Part shown: piece by piece, positions 44,643 to 54,344 of the stretch
How positions within the stretch are numbered: the stretch's first letter is position 1
Layout of the letters: every line of letters begins with the position of its first letter
Source: Flavobacterium pectinovorum
GTDB taxonomy: Bacteria; Bacteroidota; Bacteroidia; Flavobacteriales; Flavobacteriaceae
Length of the DNA: 64,000 bases
NCBI RefSeq assembly: GCF_022802975.1
Contig: NZ_JAFEVZ010000010.1
Span: 1 to 64,000 of the forward strand
Direction: 5' to 3'
Position numbers and translations under genes: made by a program
Notes under the pieces: model-generated
What the model was told of the DNA's origin: nothing
The model's database searches: none
What the model saw: only the letters and a program-made list of their open reading frames with translations

Positions 44643-46625
44643 ATGATAAATTTAAAAAAAATAAGTGTACAAGTTTTTTTGTTGCTTACAGTATGTTTTA
44701 CCAACGCACAGGATGCTCATTTAAACAAGGACAGTTTTGCTGCTATTAACCTTGATTATCCCGGTTTAGAAAAAGTAAATAAACTTTATTCTGAAGCCAA
44801 ATATAACGAAGCTGCCAGAGAACTTTTGAATTATTACCGTAATAGAAAAAGTATCAAGCACCCTGATTTTAATAGTGGTGATGAAACCCGATTTAGAGGA
44901 AAAGACATCGGAAAAGCAAATCAGGAAAAAGCAGATAATGCCCTGGAACATAAATTTAAACCACAAAAAGGCTATGGATTTTTTGATTATGGAAAAGACA
45001 TCAATTGGGAGTACTGGCCTGTAAAAGACAATGAAGTGCGCTGGCAGTTACACCGCTTAACCTGGTGGCTCCCGATGGGAATGGCGTATCGCAGCAGTGC
45101 AGATGAAAAATATGCCAAAGAGTGGGTTTTTCAGTTTCGTGATTGGGAAAAGAAAAATTATTTAGGAAAATCTCCGGAAAGCGATAATTCGGCATGGCGC
45201 CCTTTGGAGGCATCTGAACGTTTGCAAATGCTTCCCGGTACGTTTAATTTATTTTTGGTTTCGCCCAATTTTACGCCGGCATTTTTGATGGAGTTTTTAA
45301 ATAGCTTCAGTAAACAGGCAGCTTACATTCCGAAGCATTACAGCAAAGAAGGAAATCATTTATTGTTTGAAGCACAGCGTGTTTTAAGCGCAGGTGCTTT
45401 TTTCCCTGAATTTAAACAAGCCGAAGAATGGCGCAAAAGCGGTATCGAAGTACTGAACCGTGAAATAAAACTGCAAGTGCTTCCTGATGGTGTTCAATGG
45501 GAACTTTCCCCAACCTATCATGTCGCTTGTATTGATATTTTCCTGAAGGCTTACAGTTCTGCAAAAATGGCTGGCGTAGCAAAAGAATTTCCGGATACTT
45601 ATGTCAAAACGATAGAGAAAATGATTGAAGCGGTAGCCAACATTTCTTTTCCTGATTACAACTACCCTATGTTTGGGGACTCCTGGCCAATCGAAAAAAC
45701 GGCCAGAATGAAACAGTTTTCAGCATGGTCCAAAGTGTTTCCTGACAATGAATTCATAACTTATTTTGCAACAGATGGCGAATCGGGAAAATTACCTAAT
45801 TATTTTTCAAATGCCTTACCAAGTGCCGGTTTTTATACGTTTAGAAACGGATGGAATGATAAATCGACCGTAATGGTTTTGAAAGCAGGACCTCCGGCAG
45901 AATTTCATGCGCAGCCTGACAACGGAACTTTTGAGCTTTGGGTCAAGGGCCGCAACTTTACACCGGATACAGGAAGTTATCTTTACAGCGGTGATGCAGA
46001 AGTGAATAAAATGAGAAACTGGTACCGTCAGTCTAGAGTACACAGCACGATGACATTAAATAATCAGAACATGGTTATTACCAAAGCAGAACAAAATCAG
46101 TGGAAAACCAGTAAAAATTTAGATCTCTTAACCTATACCAATCCAAGTTATACCGATTTAAACCATCAAAGAACGGTGCTTTTTATTGACCGCAGCTATT
46201 TTTTAATCATTGATAAAGCCATTGGTAAAGCAACAGGAAATTTAGGAGTACATTTTCAATTAAAAGAAGACAGCAACCCTGTATTCGACCAGCCAAAAAA
46301 CAGAGTTTACACAACCTATGATGACAACAATAATCTTTTGATTCAATCTTTAAACACGGATAAAATAACGTTGACAAAAGAAGAAGGAAAAGTATCTTAT
46401 ATTTATGCAAAAGAAATGATTCGCCCGGCATTTGTTTTCGAAAAGCTTAAAAGCGATGATAAGGAACAGCAATTTATAAGTATTGTTTATCCGTACAACA
46501 GTAATAAAGTGCCTGAGATCACTATTCAGCAAAATGCGGGTAATGATTTTGAAAAAGGAATTTTAAACCTTACAGTTATTGTAAATGGTAAAAAAAGCGA
46601 GATAAAAGCAAGTTTAATTAACTAA
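44643..46625 (+). CDS. hepC: Heparinase III (heparan-sulfate lyase, PL12)
   Basis: Cuts heparan sulfate at low-sulfated GlcNAc/GlcNS to uronate bonds by elimination, in the periplasm. I use ATG 44643 because it gives a signal peptide (MINLKKISVQVFLLLTVCFTNA) and 660 residues, almost the length of the P. heparinus enzyme (659). The further-upstream ATG adds a 25-residue leader. Residues equal to the known active site appear two positions lower than in P. heparinus: N238 (GNHLLFEAQR), Y292 (ELSPTYHV) and H422 (PPAEFHAQPDNGTFEL). DYGKDINWEYWPVKDNEVRW is another near-identical block. It follows PL8 by 122 bases and ends with a terminator. Confidence 0.93.
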   Translation: MINLKKISVQVFLLLTVCFTNAQDAHLNKDSFAAINLDYPGLEKVNKLYSEAKYNEAARELLNYYRNRKSIKHPDFNSGDETRFRGKDIGKANQEKADNALEHKFKPQKGYGFFDYGKDINWEYWPVKDNEVRWQLHRLTWWLPMGMAYRSSADEKYAKEWVFQFRDWEKKNYLGKSPESDNSAWRPLEASERLQMLPGTFNLFLVSPNFTPAFLMEFLNSFSKQAAYIPKHYSKEGNHLLFEAQRVLSAGAFFPEFKQAEEWRKSGIEVLNREIKLQVLPDGVQWELSPTYHVACIDIFLKAYSSAKMAGVAKEFPDTYVKTIEKMIEAVANISFPDYNYPMFGDSWPIEKTARMKQFSAWSKVFPDNEFITYFATDGESGKLPNYFSNALPSAGFYTFRNGWNDKSTVMVLKAGPPAEFHAQPDNGTFELWVKGRNFTPDTGSYLYSGDAEVNKMRNWYRQSRVHSTMTLNNQNMVITKAEQNQWKTSKNLDLLTYTNPSYTDLNHQRTVLFIDRSYFLIIDKAIGKATGNLGVHFQLKEDSNPVFDQPKNRVYTTYDDNNNLLIQSLNTDKITLTKEEGKVSYIYAKEMIRPAFVFEKLKSDDKEQQFISIVYPYNSNKVPEITIQQNAGNDFEKGILNLTVIVNGKKSEIKASLIN

Positions 46626-46644
46626 AATATTTTGGTTAGAAACA

Positions 46645-46674
46645 AAACGTCTAAAGCAATTTAGGCGTTTTTTT
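46645..46674 (+). terminator. Terminator after hepC
   Basis: AAACGTCTAAA/TTTAGGCGTTT hairpin with T run, 20 bases after the stop. It closes the GH88-PL8-hepC unit. Confidence 0.85.
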
Positions 46675-47539
46675 ATGCCTTATAGTTTCTTTTTTTTACT
46701 TGAAATCGTAGCCTCTAAAACTTAATTTAAATAAGAAAAACATCCAATTAACACAAATAAAGTACTTAAAACCAATCCGAAATATGAACCATATTCGAAG
46801 AAGCTTTGCGTTTTTATAACCCCGAAAACGTTTTAGTGTCGAAATTCAATAATTTAATATTCGACAAGTATTTAAAAAATTAAGAGAATTCCTTATATCC
46901 AATCTCAAAAGATAAAATTTGAAGTCTCAAAGGATAAATTACACCTAAAAAAGCTACTAAATTTAACATTATTGTTTATTTGTCTTAACTTTCCGTGAAC
47001 CCTGCTTCTATCAAAACAAATCAATAATCACGGTACTTTGCTTAAATGGTATGCATCCTAAAGTGCTGAAAAAGCCTTATTTTTACTGGTGATCTTGGTA
47101 ATTTAAAGAATGATTAATCAAAATCAATAGTATTTTGGACGCATTCAAAACTGGTCTATATAGTCGATTTCTATATTTGTTATTATTAAATCAATTTTTA
47201 ACATAACTAAACCAAAAAAAATGAACCTAATACCACAAAATTTTTATTTGTTTACAAGACGTAAAATTCCCAAGCGAATTTTTGAAGTTAACTAATTGTT
47301 ATAATTTCTGCATTTATAGCAAAAGAGGAATAGATTTTAAAAGATGATATTCACAATTACTAAATTCATTTATTATAAAAATAACTCAGAATTTTTGTAA
47401 CGATCAGCAGACACATTAGATGAATATATTTTGTCTTACCAACACAAGTAAAGCCGTTTTTTTTGACAAGATCAAAATCAACTTAAATAACATCAATTTA
47501 GGAATCGGGTTACCCTTTATTCCTGCTTAAAAAAAAATT
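46675..47539. other. Long leader region before susC
   Basis: About 870 bases. AT-rich, with one small reading frame at 47221 to 47295 in a good start context. A short remnant similar to the decayed gene fragments lies near 46930 (AAATTACACCTAAAAAAG). No other gene is visible. It probably holds the susC promoter, which I could not pinpoint. Confidence 0.45.
47221..47295 (+). CDS. Possible 24-residue leader peptide upstream of susC
   Basis: An ATG preceded by TAACTAAACCAAAAAAA-like sequence, a typical Bacteroidota start context, opens a 24-codon frame. It reads MNLIPQNFYLFTRRK, continues IPKRIFEVN and then stops. It ends 244 bases before susC. It may regulate susC expression or be an unused frame. 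It is too short to judge by homology. Confidence 0.3.
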   Translation: MNLIPQNFYLFTRRKIPKRIFEVN

Positions 47540-50500
47540 ATGAAAAAGACTATATTTCTATTTTTGCTGCTTGCAACTTGTAAAGTTATGTATGGGCAGG
47601 ATGTCATTACTGTAAAAGGTTTGATTACAGATGCGCAGAATTTGCCTATACCGGGAGCAACCGTTTCTGAAAAAGGAGCCAAAAATACTACCATTACATC
47701 AATGGATGGTGTTTATCAAATTAAAGTAAATCCTAATGCAATATTGGTGATTTCTTTTATGGGTATGAAAGCTACCGAAGTACAGGTAAAAAACAGAACT
47801 ACGATAGATGCAAAATTATTAGACGAAACCAATAATCTTGATGAAGTTGTAGTGGTGGGTTATGGAACAAAAGCCAGAAAAGACCTTACCGGAGCAATAT
47901 CTTCTATAAAAGGAGAAGAACTTGCAAAAGTTCCGGTACAAAACGTAGCACAGGCCTTGCAGGGTCGTATTGCAGGAATGCAGGTTACCATGTCTGACGG
48001 AACACCCGGATCTGAGCCGTCTATTAGAATCAGGGGAGGTTCTTCTATCACACAAAGCAACGAACCTTTATACGTTGTTGACGGCGTTGCCCAAACTGAC
48101 GGAATAAGCTTTTTAGACCCAATGGATATTGAAACTATGGATGTTCTAAAAGATGCTTCCTCTACCTCTATCTATGGTGCGCAAGGTGCTAACGGTGTTA
48201 TTTTGGTAACTACCAAAAAAATAAAAGGCGGGAAACTTCGATTGAGTTATGATACTTATGGCGGAATTAAAACAATTGCCAAAACACTTCCGGTAATGAA
48301 CCCATACCAATATGTTCAATTAATGTATGAAAATGCAAATGATGCTACAAAATTACAGAAATTCACAGGTACTTACGGTAATTATGATGAACTGGAAAGC
48401 CTTTACAAAAACAGACCGGGTATTAACTGGCAGGAAGAAGTTTTTGGAAATACAGCAGAAAGCCAATATCATAAATTAAGTATCAGTGGCGGCGAAAATG
48501 ATACTAAGTATAATGCTTTTTACTCTTACAACAATGATGAGGGAATCATGTTGGAAAGTGAATCTGTAAAGAACATAGCCAAATTAACCGTTACTCATAG
48601 CATAAGCAAAAAATTTGCAGTAACGGGTACTGTTAATTATTCTAATCAAAAAACAACTGGTTTAGGTACCGGAGAAGGTGGAAATGCCAGACTGAGCATG
48701 CTGCAGACTTTATTGCAATACAGACCTACGATTGGAAAAACAGGATCTGATGAAGATCTTAAATATTTGGTTATTGATCCATTAGACAATCAATCTTCAC
48801 CAATTTTTCAAAGTCCGCTGATTACCATTGATACTCAAAAAAGAGAAGCAATTAAAAAGACTCTTAACATGAGCATGCAGCTTCAATACAACATTACCCC
48901 GAAATTAATTTATCGAGGACTGGTTAATTATGCAGATAATAGCTTTATAAGCAAGTATTTCAACGGCTCTGATGGTATTCAGGCAATCAGAAGCGGTGGT
49001 GCTAATGGTGGAATTAATACTAATCTTTCTTCACGTTTAAATTATAACAACGTACTTACTTACAGCAATACATTTAATAAAAAACACAAATTTGATGTCA
49101 CAGCCGGACAGGAGTATATTTATAATTATGCCGAATCCGTTTCTGTTAGTGCTGCTGCTTTTCCAAGAGTTAATTCGGGTTGGGATAAATTAGAGTTAGG
49201 CACTATTCCTGGAATTCCAACTTCGTATGCAGAAGACGATAAATTATTATCATTCTTTGGAAAAGCTAATTATTCATTCAAGAATAGGTATCTGTTTTCT
49301 GCCAGTATCAGAGCAGACGGATCTTCAAAATTTGGAACTGAAAACCAATGGGGATACTTTCCTTCAGTTTCTGTAGCGTGGAGAGCAATCGAAGAAAATT
49401 TCATGAAAAATATTCCTGTATTTTCTGATTTGAAATTCCGTGCCAGCTACGGTGAAGCAGGAAATAACCGAATTGCAAATTATGCGGCATTGGGTATTTT
49501 TAATTCCGGTTCTTATCCACTCAATAATCAGGTAAATATTTCAGCTTTTCAAAACAACCTTCCGAATCCTTATTTGAAATGGGAAGCTACAAAGTCAACC
49601 AATATTGGTTTAGACCTAGGTTTTTTTAAGCAGCGAATAGCACTTACAACCGAGCTTTATGAAAATCGTTCAGAAGACTTGCTTTACAATACCCGCGTTC
49701 CTTCAAGCTCCGGATTTAAGAAACAGTTTCAGAATATTGGTGCAACTTCTAATCGTGGTATCGAATTTACACTGAATACGGTAAACGTTAAGAATGATAA
49801 TTTTAACTGGAATACCAGTTTTAATATTGCCTTTAATAAAACAAAAGTACTTGCTTTAAGCCAGGGCGAAACTTCATTAATAACCAATAGCTACACAGAC
49901 AGAAACGACTATATACTACAGGTTGGAAAACCGGTGGGTATCATGTATGGTTACGTTAGCGATGGTTTGTATCAGGTAAGTGATTTTGATTATAATCCCA
50001 CAACCAGCGCTTATACTTTAAAATCAGGTGTTGTTAGCGATAATGTGGTAGTACAGCCGGGATTTATTAAATTTAAAGATATTAGCGGTCCTAACGGAAT
50101 TCCGGATGGTGTAATTAACGATTTGGACAGAACTCAAATTGGCGATGCTAATCCTAAATATACAGGAGGTTTAAACAATACTTTTAGTTACAAGGGAATT
50201 GATTTGAGTGTCTTTCTGGATTTTACAGTGGGCAACGATATATACAATGCTAATGTGCTGAACAACTCCAGACTTAACTTAGATAATCAAAACACATTTG
50301 CCTTGTATGCTGACAGATGGACAACCATTAATGCTGCAGGAGAAAGGGTAACAAATCCAGATGAACTCGCCGCTTTAAACACAGGTAAAACAAAACCCGC
50401 TTATAATGGTAACGCAACAGGACGTTTGTACAGCGACATTATTGAAGATGGTTCTTTTTTACGAATCAACAACATAAGTCTGGGATATACATTGCCTAAA

Positions 50501-50692
50501 AAATGGTTAAGTGCTTCCAAAATCTCAAATATGAGAATTTATTTTACAGCCTATAATTTATATGTGTTTACAAAATATTCGGGTTATGATCCTGAAGTAA
50601 GCGTAATAGACAATGCTATAACAAGAGGAGTTGATTTTAGTGCTTATCCAAGAAGCAAATCCTTTGTTACAGGCTTAAATATTTCACTATAA
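47540..50692 (+). CDS. SusC-like TonB-dependent outer-membrane receptor
   Basis: Imports glycosaminoglycan oligosaccharides across the outer membrane with energy from TonB. The 1050 residues comprise a signal peptide (1 to ~19) and a carboxypeptidase-like regulatory domain (~24 to 100, with GATVSEKGAKNTTITSMDG). A plug domain begins DEVVVVGYG (~104), with IRIRGGSSI, and a 22-strand barrel ends in an aromatic-rich C-terminus (FVTGLNISL). It is the first of the susCD pair; susD starts 16 bases later. No sigma/anti-sigma pair is adjacent, so control is likely by the hybrid two-component regulator. Confidence 0.93.
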   Translation: MKKTIFLFLLLATCKVMYGQDVITVKGLITDAQNLPIPGATVSEKGAKNTTITSMDGVYQIKVNPNAILVISFMGMKATEVQVKNRTTIDAKLLDETNNLDEVVVVGYGTKARKDLTGAISSIKGEELAKVPVQNVAQALQGRIAGMQVTMSDGTPGSEPSIRIRGGSSITQSNEPLYVVDGVAQTDGISFLDPMDIETMDVLKDASSTSIYGAQGANGVILVTTKKIKGGKLRLSYDTYGGIKTIAKTLPVMNPYQYVQLMYENANDATKLQKFTGTYGNYDELESLYKNRPGINWQEEVFGNTAESQYHKLSISGGENDTKYNAFYSYNNDEGIMLESESVKNIAKLTVTHSISKKFAVTGTVNYSNQKTTGLGTGEGGNARLSMLQTLLQYRPTIGKTGSDEDLKYLVIDPLDNQSSPIFQSPLITIDTQKREAIKKTLNMSMQLQYNITPKLIYRGLVNYADNSFISKYFNGSDGIQAIRSGGANGGINTNLSSRLNYNNVLTYSNTFNKKHKFDVTAGQEYIYNYAESVSVSAAAFPRVNSGWDKLELGTIPGIPTSYAEDDKLLSFFGKANYSFKNRYLFSASIRADGSSKFGTENQWGYFPSVSVAWRAIEENFMKNIPVFSDLKFRASYGEAGNNRIANYAALGIFNSGSYPLNNQVNISAFQNNLPNPYLKWEATKSTNIGLDLGFFKQRIALTTELYENRSEDLLYNTRVPSSSGFKKQFQNIGATSNRGIEFTLNTVNVKNDNFNWNTSFNIAFNKTKVLALSQGETSLITNSYTDRNDYILQVGKPVGIMYGYVSDGLYQVSDFDYNPTTSAYTLKSGVVSDNVVVQPGFIKFKDISGPNGIPDGVINDLDRTQIGDANPKYTGGLNNTFSYKGIDLSVFLDFTVGNDIYNANVLNNSRLNLDNQNTFALYADRWTTINAAGERVTNPDELAALNTGKTKPAYNGNATGRLYSDIIEDGSFLRINNISLGYTLPKKWLSASKISNMRIYFTAYNLYVFTKYSGYDPEVSVIDNAITRGVDFSAYPRSKSFVTGLNISL

Positions 50693-50708
50693 TTTAAAGT
50701 TTAAAAAG

Positions 50709-52598
50709 ATGAAAAATAAAATATTTTCCCGTAGAGCAATTATAGCAGCAGGCATAACTTGTCTTTTATTACCTCTTAATTCCTGCGAAAAAGAATTAGA
50801 AACAACACCTTATTCTTACTTCACATCTGCTAACTTTTTCTCCAATGTTGAAGAAGCATATATGGCAACTTTAGGGGTTTACGAAACGATGTCTTCTCTT
50901 GACAGTTATGGTTGGAATATCTCCTTAATTTTTGATGCCGATACCGATATCATGCAAATGAGCGGTACAGGCGCTGATGACTGGAGAACAATAGCACATT
51001 ATCAGGGAATTTCGCAAACGAACACCTTTTACACCGCTTGGAGTAAACTGTACGAAGGAATTGACAGAGCCAATGTAGTGATCGAAAGAATACCTCAAAT
51101 GGCATTATTTGAAACCGGAACCCAAACCCAAAAAGATCAATTAAACAGAATGCTTGGAGAAGCCAAATTTTTACGTGGTTTTTATTATTCTGAATTGGTG
51201 CGTTTATGGGGGGATGTTCCTTTTAAAACAAAGAGTTCAAAAACAGGAGACAATCTGCAAATTGGTCTTGTAGATCACAAAGAAATCTATACACAGATTA
51301 TAAAAGATATGGAAGAGGCCGCTCTTTTGTTACCGGAACAATTACCAACAGATGAACGTATCAATAAATGGGCTGCCAAAGCTATGCTGGCAAGAGTAGC
51401 CTTATTTGCCGGTGGATATTCCCTAACTCCTGATGGTATCCTGAAACGTCCTGACAATTACAAAGAGTATTACAGATTGGCTCAAAAACAGATTAATGAA
51501 GTTATGAATCAAAATCCGTATAAATTAAATCCTTCATTTTCTAAGGTATTTAAAAATCAGTGCCAGCATGTTTTAGAACCTACCGAAAACATTTTTCAGG
51601 TTGCTTTTTATAATCCTGCAGGAACTTTAGGAAACGCTTCCTGGGTGGGTAATTTTAATGGCCCGGCAACTGCAAATGGTGTTTATCCTTCAAATATAGC
51701 AAGATGTTTAGTACCAAAACCATTTTATACGAGCTTTAATACAGCCGATCAAAGAAGAGATTTTTCTATAGCAACTTATTCCATTAATGCGCTTGGAAAC
51801 AAAGTGCCTCTTTTAACAGCCAGACAAGACGAAGCCTGGACTGTAGGGAAATGGAGTCGTGAATATCAAACCAATGCAACTGCAGAAAGAGTTTATACAC
51901 ATATCAATTGGGTTATTATGCGCTATTCTGACCTTTTGTTAATGCGTGCCGAGGTAGAAAACGAATTGAATGAAGGACCGAATGCTCTTGCTTACGATGC
52001 TATAAATCAGGTAAGAAGAAGAGGTTTTGGTGCAGATATATCAGGAAGCAGAATTAGTATTACTTTAGGCAATAAAGGTGCAGGATACACATCGGCAGCT
52101 ACTGTTTTAATCAATATTACTGGTGGCGGTGGCTCTGATGCCTCGGCAGCTGTAGTGACACTTACAAGTGGAGGTGTTATTGGTACAATTGGGATGCTGC
52201 GTTCTGGTGATGGATATACTTCAGTACCAACAGTTACCATTACAAGCACTGACGGAAAAGGCTCGGGAGCAACCGCTACAGCACAATTATTGGCAAAACC
52301 AACTAATGCTGCAATCGATCTTGCCACTGGATTAGATAAAGATAATTTTCTTAAAGCAGTACAGCAGGAAAGAGCCTGGGAACTTTCAGGAGAAGGGATG
52401 CGCAGGTCAGATTTGATTAGATGGGGAATTTTATCCACTAAATTAACAGAAACAAATACAGCTGTGAAGCTTATTCGTTCGAATTATTTTTACCCTTCCG
52501 TTACCAATTTCGTAGCCGGTAAACATGAACTTTATCCTTATCCACAAAATGAAACCGATGTTAATAAAAGCATTACACGTCAAAATCATGGTTATTAA
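50709..52598 (+). CDS. SusD-like outer-membrane lipoprotein with an inserted repeat
   Basis: Binds oligosaccharide at the surface and caps SusC. The 629 residues start with a lipoprotein signal (lipobox LNSC, Cys near 27). The SusD core shows EARFLRGFYYSELVRLWGDVPF-like sequence and the C-terminal ERAWELSGEGMRRSDLIRWG. Between the conserved AINQVRRRGFG and that block lie two ~40-residue Gly/Thr repeats: GAGYTSAATV (from ~457) and GDGYTSVPTVTITSTDGKGS (from ~500). A normal SusD has only a short link there, so this copy carries a repeat insertion. The N-terminal RR pair is unlikely to be a Tat signal. Confidence 0.9.
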   Translation: MKNKIFSRRAIIAAGITCLLLPLNSCEKELETTPYSYFTSANFFSNVEEAYMATLGVYETMSSLDSYGWNISLIFDADTDIMQMSGTGADDWRTIAHYQGISQTNTFYTAWSKLYEGIDRANVVIERIPQMALFETGTQTQKDQLNRMLGEAKFLRGFYYSELVRLWGDVPFKTKSSKTGDNLQIGLVDHKEIYTQIIKDMEEAALLLPEQLPTDERINKWAAKAMLARVALFAGGYSLTPDGILKRPDNYKEYYRLAQKQINEVMNQNPYKLNPSFSKVFKNQCQHVLEPTENIFQVAFYNPAGTLGNASWVGNFNGPATANGVYPSNIARCLVPKPFYTSFNTADQRRDFSIATYSINALGNKVPLLTARQDEAWTVGKWSREYQTNATAERVYTHINWVIMRYSDLLLMRAEVENELNEGPNALAYDAINQVRRRGFGADISGSRISITLGNKGAGYTSAATVLINITGGGGSDASAAVVTLTSGGVIGTIGMLRSGDGYTSVPTVTITSTDGKGSGATATAQLLAKPTNAAIDLATGLDKDNFLKAVQQERAWELSGEGMRRSDLIRWGILSTKLTETNTAVKLIRSNYFYPSVTNFVAGKHELYPYPQNETDVNKSITRQNHGY

Positions 52599-52676
52599 AT
52601 TGATTTTTTAACTGCTTTTGGCAAAGTTTATTTCCAAATATTTAAAATTTTTAAATCAAAATATAAAACAAAAATT

Positions 52677-53003
52677 ATGAAGAAGATACTATTGTTTACA
52701 ATGATTTTTATCAGTACAGCTATGTTTGCTCAAAAGAAACAACCTAACATGAAAGTATTGAGAGACTCCATTTTTACAGTTATGAAACTTAGTAATGTAA
52801 ATAGACAAAAAATGCATGATCTAATTGCAGAAAATGGCAAAGGTCAAAAGGCTATTAAAGAAGACCCTGCTCTTTTTTATGACCAGAGACAAGCAAAGCT
52901 CGAAGCATGGAAAACTGATATTACAGCAAAAGAAAAAGCAATCCTGACTCCGCAACAATTTCAAATATGGAGAGATTTTGGAAAATCTTTCAGTAATAAA
53001 TAA
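52677..53003 (+). CDS. Small secreted LTxxQ-like protein
   Basis: A 108-residue protein with signal peptide (1 to ~18, MFAQ). The mature part is helical and charged, with LTPQQFQIWRDF near the C-terminus that resembles the LTxxQ motif of CpxP/Spy-type periplasmic chaperones. It is 78 bases after susD and has a strong terminator behind it. Spy-type proteins help protein folding in the periplasm. Its presence inside a polysaccharide locus is unusual, and its role here is unknown. Confidence 0.65.
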   Translation: MKKILLFTMIFISTAMFAQKKQPNMKVLRDSIFTVMKLSNVNRQKMHDLIAENGKGQKAIKEDPALFYDQRQAKLEAWKTDITAKEKAILTPQQFQIWRDFGKSFSNK

Positions 53004-53070
53004 ATTTTATTCACTAATTACACAAAACAAACGTTGAATATTCTTTTTTAAAATGGAATCGTTTTTGGAC

Positions 53071-53107
53071 ATTAATGCAGAACTCAACGTTCTGCATTAA
53101 TTGTTTT
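53071..53107 (+). terminator. Strong terminator between LTxxQ-like gene and ROK gene
   Basis: ATTAATGCAGAAC/GTTCTGCATTAAT with a five-base loop, followed by TGTTTTT. It ends the susCD unit. Confidence 0.9.
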
Positions 53108-53177
53108 TAGAAGAACTATAACGATATACAAAATACAACTACAATAAAACAAAAAACAACAAATTAAATTCAGGAAC

Positions 53178-54143
53178 ATGACTACCTTAAATGAACCACA
53201 AATCTCAAAATCATTTGCAATCGGGATAGATATTGGCGGCACTTCACTCAAATGCGGTGCTGTTAACGAATCCGGAGAAATCTTATTTTCATTTATAGTT
53301 CCGCTCAAACATGCCACAACCCAGGACGAAATAATAACGCTCGTGGCTGCTTCCATCCAGGAATGCAAAGAGCAGTTGAATGAACCTATTGTGGGAGTTG
53401 GAATTGGTTTTCCAGGCGTTATTGAGAATAATGTAATTATCGGTGGCGGAGACAATTTACCCGGTTTTAAACAATTGGAACTTGGCAAAATTTTAAAAAA
53501 CTTAACCGGATACAACATCGTCATTGATAATGATGCAAATTTAATGGGATTGGGCGAATTAATTTACGGTGCCGCAAAAGATTGCAGTGATGCCATTTTT
53601 ATTACTGTAGGTACGGGAATTGGCGGTGCTGTTATGATGGATAAAAAGCTATTTGGCGGTTATCGCAATCGAGGTACTGAACTCGGACATATTGTAATAC
53701 AGCAAAACGGTTTAAACTGTGCTTGCGGAGGACGCGGATGCCTCGAAGCCTACGCATCGGTTACGGCTTTAATTGATTTCTATAAGTCTAAAAATAAAAC
53801 TGCTTCCGGAAAAATTGATGGAAAATACATTATCAAAAAATATCGTTCAGGAGAAGAAGAAGCAATAACTGCTATGCAACACCATTTTGATTATCTGGCT
53901 GCGGGCATCACAAGTTTTGTAAATGTTTTTAGTCCACAAAAGGTGATTATTGGCGGAGGCATTAGCGAAGCAGGTTCTTTTTACATTGATGAAATAACAC
54001 AAAGAGTAAAAACGGCGGCAATTCCAGTTGCTTTCTCCAACACAAAAATTGTAGCGGCAAGTTTAGGCAATAAAGCCGGGTTATTAGGGTGTTGCGCTAA
54101 TGTCTTTCAAAAATTAAAAACATTAGGTTACGCAACAAAATAA
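53178..54143 (+). CDS. ROK-family sugar kinase
   Basis: Phosphorylates a hexose or amino sugar (glucose, N-acetylglucosamine or N-acetylmannosamine type) with ATP in the cytoplasm. The 321 residues show the ATP motif GIDIGGTSLKCG (D18, G20, G21, T22), GVGIGFPGVIEN and the catalytic-region DNDANLMGLGE. A GTELGH motif and the zinc-binding CACGGRGCLEAYAS complete the ROK signature. In this locus the likely substrate is the GlcNAc or GalNAc left after lyase, hydrolase and sulfatase steps. It stands between the susCD terminator and the sulfatase promoter. Confidence 0.92.
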   Translation: MTTLNEPQISKSFAIGIDIGGTSLKCGAVNESGEILFSFIVPLKHATTQDEIITLVAASIQECKEQLNEPIVGVGIGFPGVIENNVIIGGGDNLPGFKQLELGKILKNLTGYNIVIDNDANLMGLGELIYGAAKDCSDAIFITVGTGIGGAVMMDKKLFGGYRNRGTELGHIVIQQNGLNCACGGRGCLEAYASVTALIDFYKSKNKTASGKIDGKYIIKKYRSGEEEAITAMQHHFDYLAAGITSFVNVFSPQKVIIGGGISEAGSFYIDEITQRVKTAAIPVAFSNTKIVAASLGNKAGLLGCCANVFQKLKTLGYATK

Positions 54144-54242
54144 GGATTTGCAGAAATAATTTATCAGTCATTTAATTCAAAACTCAAAAAAAAAACCTCA
54201 TAATTAAGGCTTAATAAGTGTTTTAGCTAAATTTAATATCAT

Positions 54243-54260
54243 TTTACACAAATTTGAAAC
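54243..54260. promoter_or_regulatory. 18-bp motif shared with the GH88 promoter
   Basis: TTTACACAAATTTGAAAC, identical to 40344 to 40361, 84 bases before the sulfatase start. See that entry. Confidence 0.5.
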
Positions 54261-54344
54261 CCCTGTAAAATAGGTATGATTAAATTCGTCTTGTGTTTGA
54301 AGTCTTTCAAATCAAATAATAATAGTCGATTAAAATAGTTTGCT

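Noticed and set aside
50709..50800. Tat signal in SusD because of the RR pair
   Set aside because: The lipobox and the normal Sec-type lipoprotein layout of SusD explain the sequence better.
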